Of a stretch of 64,000 bases of DNA, positions 59,591 through 64,000 are shown piece after piece. A program made the translations under genes and the position numbers. The notes under the pieces are model-generated. The model was not told where the DNA came from and made no database searches. It saw nothing but the letters and a program-made list of their open reading frames with translations. Origin of the DNA: Rhodospirillales bacterium (lineage in GTDB: Bacteria > Pseudomonadota > Alphaproteobacteria > Rhodospirillales > Casp-alpha2); assembly GCA_017640505.1 (NCBI GenBank), contig JAEPQO010000002.1, forward strand, positions 62,001-126,000, given 5' to 3'. Positions within the stretch are counted from its first letter, which is position 1. Each line of letters opens with the position of its first letter.

Positions 59591-61540
59591 TTAGACGGAA
59601 TGGTTTTTCAGATCGTCGAACGAAATGATCCGGCCTGCGATGGCGCTGGCGGCCACAGTCTTGGGACTCGCCAGCCAGACCTTGCCGGGGCCCGAACGCC
59701 CGGGAAAGTTCCTGTTTATCGCGCTGACCGTCACCTGATCCGGGATCAATGACAGCCCGGGACCGCATCCGGCACAGGCCCCGCAGGCCGGTTGCAGGAT
59801 TTCCGCGCCAACCGCTTCGAAGGCCGCCAGATAGCCGCGTTCCTCGCAGTAGTCCCTGACTGCCGTGGTGCCGAACTGCAGATACAGTTTCACGGTGTCC
59901 GGCACCTTGAGGCCACTGTCCGCGGCCCACTTCAGAACTTCGTGATAGCCGTCGAAATCTTCCCGTTTGCCGGCGGTGCACGATCCGCCATAGGCGATGT
60001 CGACGGCGATCGTTTCATTGAGGTCCAGCACCCTGAGGCCGTTGCCGGGATCGCCGGGCGACGCCAGCATGGGCGAAAGTTGCGCGCAGTCGATGTCGAT
60101 CTCGTGGGCGTAGCGGGCGCCGTCGTCGCTTGTCACCCACGGCTCGATATCGAAATCGATGCCGCGCCGTTCTCTCAGGAACCGGCGGGTTTCCGCGTCG
60201 GGGGCGAAAATGCCGCTGAGGCCGCCCATCTCGGCGGTCATGTTGGTGAACGTCGCCCGTTCGTCGGTCGAGAGTTGCGCCGCTGCCGGTCCCCCGAACT
60301 CGAACACGCAGCCGATACCGCCGCCTTCATGGACGAACGGGTCGGCCAGCAGGTGCAGCACGATGTCCTTGGCCATGACACCGGCAGGGATCGTACCGTT
60401 GAGAATGACGCGGACCGTTTCCGGCACTTTGATGCGGGTCAGGCCGGTCATCAGTGCGTTCGACATTTCGGTGCTGCCGATCCCGTATGCCAACGCGCCC
60501 AGCGCGCCGCAGTGGGGCGTGTGAGAATCCGTCCCCGCCGCCAGTTGACCCGGCAGGACATAGTGCTCGGTCATCATGGCGTGGGAAATGCCTTCGGACC
60601 CTTCCTCGCCATGCAGATAGCCGTGATCCAGCAGACCGTACTTGCCGACGAAGGCGCGGTGGCCGTCGGACATGCGGCGGATCCCGGGCATCCGGTCCAC
60701 CTTTGCATTTACTTCAGGGCGGTGCGCGTACGAGTAATGATCCTCGAACGAGACCACGGTGGCGGGATCGTGGAACGTGAGGCCGTCGCCATAGAAGGCT
60801 TCCAGCATATGGCCGCACATCGCCGTGTAGATGTCGTGGAAATAGCGCCACGCCGGGCGGACGAAACCCGCCGAGCCGGTGGACAGGTCCCAAGGCTTGC
60901 CGTCGATCTCGACCGCATGGCGGGCAACGATCTTTTCGACCAGGGTTTTGGGGCCGTCCTGCGCGTTCCGCCGCTCGGCAATTGCCGTTGCCGTCGGCGC
61001 GATCTTCTGGCCGTACCCGAGCAGGCCGCCCGCGCGAAGGATGTCCTTTGCCTGGTCGTCGCGCCCGGCCAGCAGGTCTTCGACAGGGATCGCTTCGCCG
61101 GACCGGATACGGCCGATCAGGCCGAAATCCGTCGACGTGAAAAGGCCGAGGTTGTCGGCATTCTGCCGGTAAAGGCGCTCGAAGCTCTCGGCGATAATCA
61201 ATTTGATGCCGGCGCGGACCTCCGCAAGCGGGCTGTGCTCCCGGGACGATCCCTTGCCGTAACGCTTGCCGCCGACGATGACGGAAAAGCCGCCATCGAG
61301 GATCGCTGCCTCGCCGATCGGCGTTTGTCCCTGCGTCTCGAAGCCCGTGTGCGCGAAGCGGGCGATCTTTTCATCGTAGTGAACGAGCGTGGGGATCGGC
61401 GTGATTTCGTCCGTCGATACGTCGTTTCTGAACGGGCGCGCCGCGTCCGGCGTCAGGTCGGCACCCGCAAATTGCGCGGCCAGCTTCGCCGGGTCGTCGG
61501 ACAGAAACAGAAACCGGCCCGGAAAATCGATACGTGTCAT
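59591..61540 (-). CDS. Aconitase-family hydratase with N-terminal swivel domain
   Basis: 649 residues. The swivel (LeuD-like) domain comes first: GKRYGKGSSREHSPLAEVRA near residue 91. The catalytic three-domain part follows from about residue 215, with YGLLDHGYLHGEEGSEGISH, AGTDSHTPHCGALGALAYGI, YGGSCTAGKRE (C521) and CGACAGCGPG (C586, C589, C592), which supply the 4Fe-4S ligands. AcnA has the swivel domain last, and AcnB has it early but after a HEAT domain that is absent here. Aconitate or isopropylmalate-type substrates are both possible; the gene stands alone. Confidence 0.82.
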   Translation of the reverse strand: MTRIDFPGRFLFLSDDPAKLAAQFAGADLTPDAARPFRNDVSTDEITPIPTLVHYDEKIARFAHTGFETQGQTPIGEAAILDGGFSVIVGGKRYGKGSSREHSPLAEVRAGIKLIIAESFERLYRQNADNLGLFTSTDFGLIGRIRSGEAIPVEDLLAGRDDQAKDILRAGGLLGYGQKIAPTATAIAERRNAQDGPKTLVEKIVARHAVEIDGKPWDLSTGSAGFVRPAWRYFHDIYTAMCGHMLEAFYGDGLTFHDPATVVSFEDHYSYAHRPEVNAKVDRMPGIRRMSDGHRAFVGKYGLLDHGYLHGEEGSEGISHAMMTEHYVLPGQLAAGTDSHTPHCGALGALAYGIGSTEMSNALMTGLTRIKVPETVRVILNGTIPAGVMAKDIVLHLLADPFVHEGGGIGCVFEFGGPAAAQLSTDERATFTNMTAEMGGLSGIFAPDAETRRFLRERRGIDFDIEPWVTSDDGARYAHEIDIDCAQLSPMLASPGDPGNGLRVLDLNETIAVDIAYGGSCTAGKREDFDGYHEVLKWAADSGLKVPDTVKLYLQFGTTAVRDYCEERGYLAAFEAVGAEILQPACGACAGCGPGLSLIPDQVTVSAINRNFPGRSGPGKVWLASPKTVAASAIAGRIISFDDLKNHSV

Positions 61541-61643
61541 CTTCGCTGTACTTTTCTTGGACGTTCAATCCCCGTGGACAGTCTACACCGGTGATCCGGG
61601 CAGGGTAAAACCGCCTCGTTGCATGGCTCGCAAGGTAGGATGC

Positions 61644-62390
61644 TCAGCTTTCCAGCGCGGCCCGTGCACGCATCACGGCGATGGCCGTCATCGCCGGATC
61701 GGTGCCGACGGGGCCCGCGTCGACGATGTCACTGCGGTTCTGCCGCGCAACCGCCGCCCTGATGTCGTCGATGGCGTGTCCGCCGGGCGCCGCGAACAGG
61801 CCGACGACGGCGGCCGGGCCGTCAATGCCGGCCAGCACGTCATCCAGAAAGGGCGCTTCTTCCAGGGTGGCCAGCAAGACGTGGCCGAAACCGCCCGCCT
61901 GGGCCAGACGGTTTGCGTGCACCTCGCCGGCGGCTTTCGATTCCGGGCGCCCGCCGGAACCGTGCGCGACCAGCACGAGCGTTGCCCCGGCCGCGTCGAT
62001 TCCGGCCGATGTGAGCGCCTGTTCCGCCTTGTCGCGGGCGATGCTGGCAACGGCCTCATGGGTGCCGACGGGGGCCGTGACGACGATGTCGGTGGTGCCG
62101 GGGCGTTCGCAGAGGGCCTCTTTGAGCTTTGCCGAGATGGCGTCGGCCAGATAGCCGTCGGACATCATGAACGGCACGATGACGACGGTGTCGGCGTCGA
62201 TATTGGCGGCGATATCCGCGGGTGCCGTGTCGCCCAGCAGAAAGGCCGCCTCGACCTGGCGGAACGGGCCTTCGGCGCGCATCTGCCGGGCGTGCGCCTC
62301 GATGGTGGCGTTCGCATCGGGACGGCGCGTCGAGCCGTGCGCCGCGAGCACGATGCAGATATTCCGGGTTTGCGTGTCGGCTGGGGGCAT
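61644..62390 (-). CDS. Double-domain CbiX-like (sirohydrochlorin chelatase family) protein
   Basis: 248 residues made of two CbiX-type halves. The first begins CIVLAAHGSTRRPDANATIE with the metal-site His in AAHGS; the second begins TLVLVAHGSGGRPESKAAGE. Each includes a VxxAFL/VLLATLEEAPFL strand-helix element. Family members insert Co2+, Ni2+ or Fe2+ into sirohydrochlorin. The sequence VVIVPFMMSDGYLADAISAK in the first half occupies the position of the second catalytic His, which appears lost there (P-F-M-M-S). No cobalamin or sirohaem genes are nearby, so the exact role is uncertain. Confidence 0.82.
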   Translation of the reverse strand: MPPADTQTRNICIVLAAHGSTRRPDANATIEAHARQMRAEGPFRQVEAAFLLGDTAPADIAANIDADTVVIVPFMMSDGYLADAISAKLKEALCERPGTTDIVVTAPVGTHEAVASIARDKAEQALTSAGIDAAGATLVLVAHGSGGRPESKAAGEVHANRLAQAGGFGHVLLATLEEAPFLDDVLAGIDGPAAVVGLFAAPGGHAIDDIRAAVARQNRSDIVDAGPVGTDPAMTAIAVMRARAALES

Positions 62391-62549
62391 GCGGCTCTGC
62401 TTTCCTGGGGTTCAACTGTTATCCGTCCGGCAGGGCCCGGCGGATCACCGGCCGATCGTAATATTGTTGTATCATGGGCATGGCGGATCGCTTCTGCAAT
62501 CCGCCCGTGCATACCCAATCTTAACGACCGCGAGGGTACGTTCCGTGCC

Positions 62550-63338
62550 ATGTATTCACGATTAGCCGCCGCACTGATACTTGCCGTTCTGGCCGGCACC
62601 GCCGCTGCATCGGACGATATCGGCGACCTGAGCAGCGCCGTTGCCGCCGCCGGTCACGATGTCCCGGCGCCGGACGTGCTGCGCAAGGCTTGCGACCGCG
62701 ATGCGCTCTGCGTCGCCCGGTTCCTGAAAGACCGCATCGGCGACGGTGCCGCGATCGTGCCAGTCGAACCGGAAAACGGAAAATCCACGGGCTGGAGCCG
62801 GCCGCCGCCGGTCCGCATCGTGACGCTCGGCGCCGACGGGCGGCTGATCATCGTATTACGCCGGTTCGATACGCGTGCCGTCGCGAATGCGGTGCTGGGC
62901 GCGGGGAAGGAGGACGAGACGAAGGTCAGCCGCATCGTTCTCGACCTCAGGCAGATGGAAGGGGACGGCAACCTCGATAACATGCGCCGTGTCGCGTCGC
63001 TGTTCATCGGCGAGCGTGCCCGCGCGTTCCAGCTCAGGCACGCGACCGGCCGGGTCGTCGACTGGACCGTGCCGAAACCGATGCTGAACCTCGCGCGCAC
63101 GCCGACCGAGGTCTGGGTCGACGGCGATGTGGACGCCGACGCCGAACTGTTCGCCGCCATCCTTCGGAAATACGCCGGTGCCAAGGTGCTAGGCGAGATC
63201 ACCCGCGCTCGCGGTTATCGGCTCGAAACCGTGCCTGTGACCCACGGATGGGCGCTTCAGATCCCGACCGGCCGGCTCTCTGTGCCGGGCGAGGACTTGA
63301 CCGGCGGCCTGATTCCCGACGGCCCTGTGCCGGAGTAG
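62550..63338 (+). CDS. Exported S41-peptidase-like protein lacking the catalytic dyad
   Basis: 262 residues from the ATG at 62550; the frame is open far upstream but that part overlaps the CbiX and aconitase genes on the other strand and is rejected. A signal peptide (LAAALILAVLAGTAAAS) precedes a domain with SRIVLDLRQMEGDGNLDNMR and LGEITRARGYRLETVPVTHG, ending GGLIPDGPVPE, the order of S41 C-terminal-processing proteases. Where active enzymes have S-A-S-A-x-E it reads DGDVDADAEL, and the lysine loop reads GEITRARG. It is probably a non-catalytic fold. Confidence 0.62.
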   Translation: MYSRLAAALILAVLAGTAAASDDIGDLSSAVAAAGHDVPAPDVLRKACDRDALCVARFLKDRIGDGAAIVPVEPENGKSTGWSRPPPVRIVTLGADGRLIIVLRRFDTRAVANAVLGAGKEDETKVSRIVLDLRQMEGDGNLDNMRRVASLFIGERARAFQLRHATGRVVDWTVPKPMLNLARTPTEVWVDGDVDADAELFAAILRKYAGAKVLGEITRARGYRLETVPVTHGWALQIPTGRLSVPGEDLTGGLIPDGPVPE

Positions 63339-63381
63339 GCGCGCCCGCGTCACAAACTTTTCACTTGAGAATACGCTACAA

Positions 63382-63396
63382 ACATTCTTGTAATGT
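63382..63396. promoter_or_regulatory. ArsR-type operator candidate
   Basis: ACATT at 63382-63386 and AATGT at 63392-63396 form a perfect inverted repeat around CTTGT, just 3 bases before the arsR start. Position and symmetry fit ArsR autorepression. No ribosome site is seen before the ATG at 63400, so the site may overlap the transcript start. Confidence 0.5.
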
Positions 63397-63399
63397 CGC

Positions 63400-63747
63400 A
63401 TGCAAAGCGACAGTGCGATAGCGGCGCTCGGCGCCCTTGCCCAAAGCGACCGGCTGGCAGCGTTCCGGCTTGTGCTCGGTGCCGGCAAGGCGGGCATGGC
63501 GTCCGGCCATATTGCCGACAGGCTCGGTGTGCAACCGACCCGCATGTCGTTCCATCTGAGTACACTGGAACGCGCCGGCGTGCTCTCGTCCAGGCGCGAC
63601 GGGCGCCATGTGCGCTACGCGGTCAATCTGGAACTCATGCGCGATCTGCTGGGTTTCCTGACCGAGGAATGCTGTGCCGGGCATCCGGAAATCTGCGCCG
63701 AACTAAGCGGCACCAAAACGGCCCGAGAACTGGAGGACATTTCATGA
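63400..63747 (+). CDS. arsR: ArsR-family arsenic-responsive repressor
   Basis: 115 residues, starting at the ATG at 63400; a GTG at 63415 is possible. The winged helix is SGHIADRLGVQPTRMSFHLS followed by TLERAGVLSSRRDGRHVRYA. The Cys-Val-Cys site of plasmid ArsR proteins is absent. Instead the C-terminal helix has a vicinal pair and a third Cys (EECCAGHPEIC), like the arsenite sites of Acidithiobacillus-type ArsR. It overlaps arsC by four bases (ATGA), and a short inverted repeat overlaps its promoter. Confidence 0.88.
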   Translation: MQSDSAIAALGALAQSDRLAAFRLVLGAGKAGMASGHIADRLGVQPTRMSFHLSTLERAGVLSSRRDGRHVRYAVNLELMRDLLGFLTEECCAGHPEICAELSGTKTARELEDIS

Positions 63748-64000
63748 CGGATGGGGATGAAGACAACAAGGTGAAGAACGTCCTGTTTCTTTGCACCGGC
63801 AACTCGGCGCGCTCGATCCTCGCCGAAGCGATTCTCAACCGCGAGGGCATGGGCAAGTTCCGGGCGTTTTCGGCGGGATCCTTTCCGACCGGCAAGGTGC
63901 ATCCCTATGCGCTCGATCTTCTGAAGGCCCACAACCATCCGGTCGATGACCTGCGCTCCAAGAACTGGGACGAGTTCGCCGCCGAAGGCGCGCCGGAGCT
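63744..64000 (+). CDS. arsC: Arsenate reductase, low-molecular-weight phosphatase type (3' end outside window)
   Basis: About 85 N-terminal residues are present; the gene continues past the window. KNVLFLCTGNSARSILAEAI contains the C-x5-R phosphatase loop of the thioredoxin-coupled or glutaredoxin/mycothiol-type LMW-PTPase ArsC family, which reduces arsenate to arsenite. The AFSAGSFPTGKVHPYALDLL segment is typical of ArsC rather than tyrosine phosphatases. The start overlaps the arsR stop (ATGA). Transporter genes are expected downstream. Confidence 0.9.
   Translation, partial: MTDGDEDNKVKNVLFLCTGNSARSILAEAILNREGMGKFRAFSAGSFPTGKVHPYALDLLKAHNHPVDDLRSKNWDEFAAEGAPE

Noticed and set aside
61389-62549. 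Long plus-strand frame in front of the S41-like gene
   Set aside because: It is antisense to the aconitase and CbiX genes and is only a by-product of high-GC codon use; a signal peptide begins at the ATG at 62550.

Overview
The window is a gene-dense, high-GC bacterial chromosome segment, most likely from a free-living alphaproteobacterium of the Rhodospirillales or a related order. The reasons are the sdhE-mfd pair divergent from recG, an SdhE and a GlnB-GlnA operon of alphaproteobacterial type, a TIGR02186 membrane protein next to TauE/SafE permeases, an ELM1-family protein, and a regulatory array with the direct-repeat GAAC-N7-GAAC spacing of alphaproteobacterial LexA boxes. No rRNA, tRNA, CRISPR array, prophage or intact insertion sequence was seen. 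Family assignments come from reading motifs by eye, not from database searches.

Layout. 1-2714: sugar-phosphate genes (partial tkt, class I aldolase, rpe). 2715-5876: a minus-strand operon of two near-identical TauE/SafE permeases around a TIGR02186 protein and a universal stress protein. 6154-12699: envelope genes (AsmA-like, CPA2 antiporter, a two-domain secreted protein, two tandem DUF2927 proteins). 12902-19389: a type-I-secretion-like operon with two different, degenerate ABC half-transporters, a tiny ORF between them and an HlyD adaptor. 19394-31847: mixed housekeeping and catabolic genes (Nudix, cNMP-binding domain, fluoroacetate-dehalogenase-like hydrolase, DUF502, recG, sdhE, mfd, an exported cytochrome-like pair, a HAD dehalogenase divergent from a GntR regulator). 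31844-35032: DsbA-like, glutaryl-CoA dehydrogenase and a three-gene nitrile hydratase/thiocyanate hydrolase-type cluster. 35209-45542: c-di-GMP phosphodiesterase, ubiX, pyrE, TPR-sulfotransferase/ELM1/Hyi operon, FAH hydrolase, MarR regulator. 45536-48712: a small island of palindromic repeats, a superfamily 2 helicase and an AT-rich orphan gene. 48782-56706: parE, GNAT, thioesterase, a 31-residue membrane microprotein under a LexA-like array, small envelope proteins and a chemoreceptor. 56828-59521: glnA-glnB with a sigma-54 promoter, then two tiny genes, one a zinc ribbon. 59591-64000: aconitase-family enzyme with swapped domain order, a double CbiX protein, a degenerate S41-like protein and an arsR-arsC pair cut by the window end.

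The best candidates for something undescribed are: (1) the 31-residue membrane protein whose promoter carries GAAC-N7-GAAC-N7-GAAC, which looks like an SOS-induced microprotein analogous to Caulobacter SidA; (2) the paired degenerate ABC exporters; (3) the repeat-bounded helicase; and (4) the two-gene small-protein operon at 59160-59521 with an upstream terminator-like hairpin.
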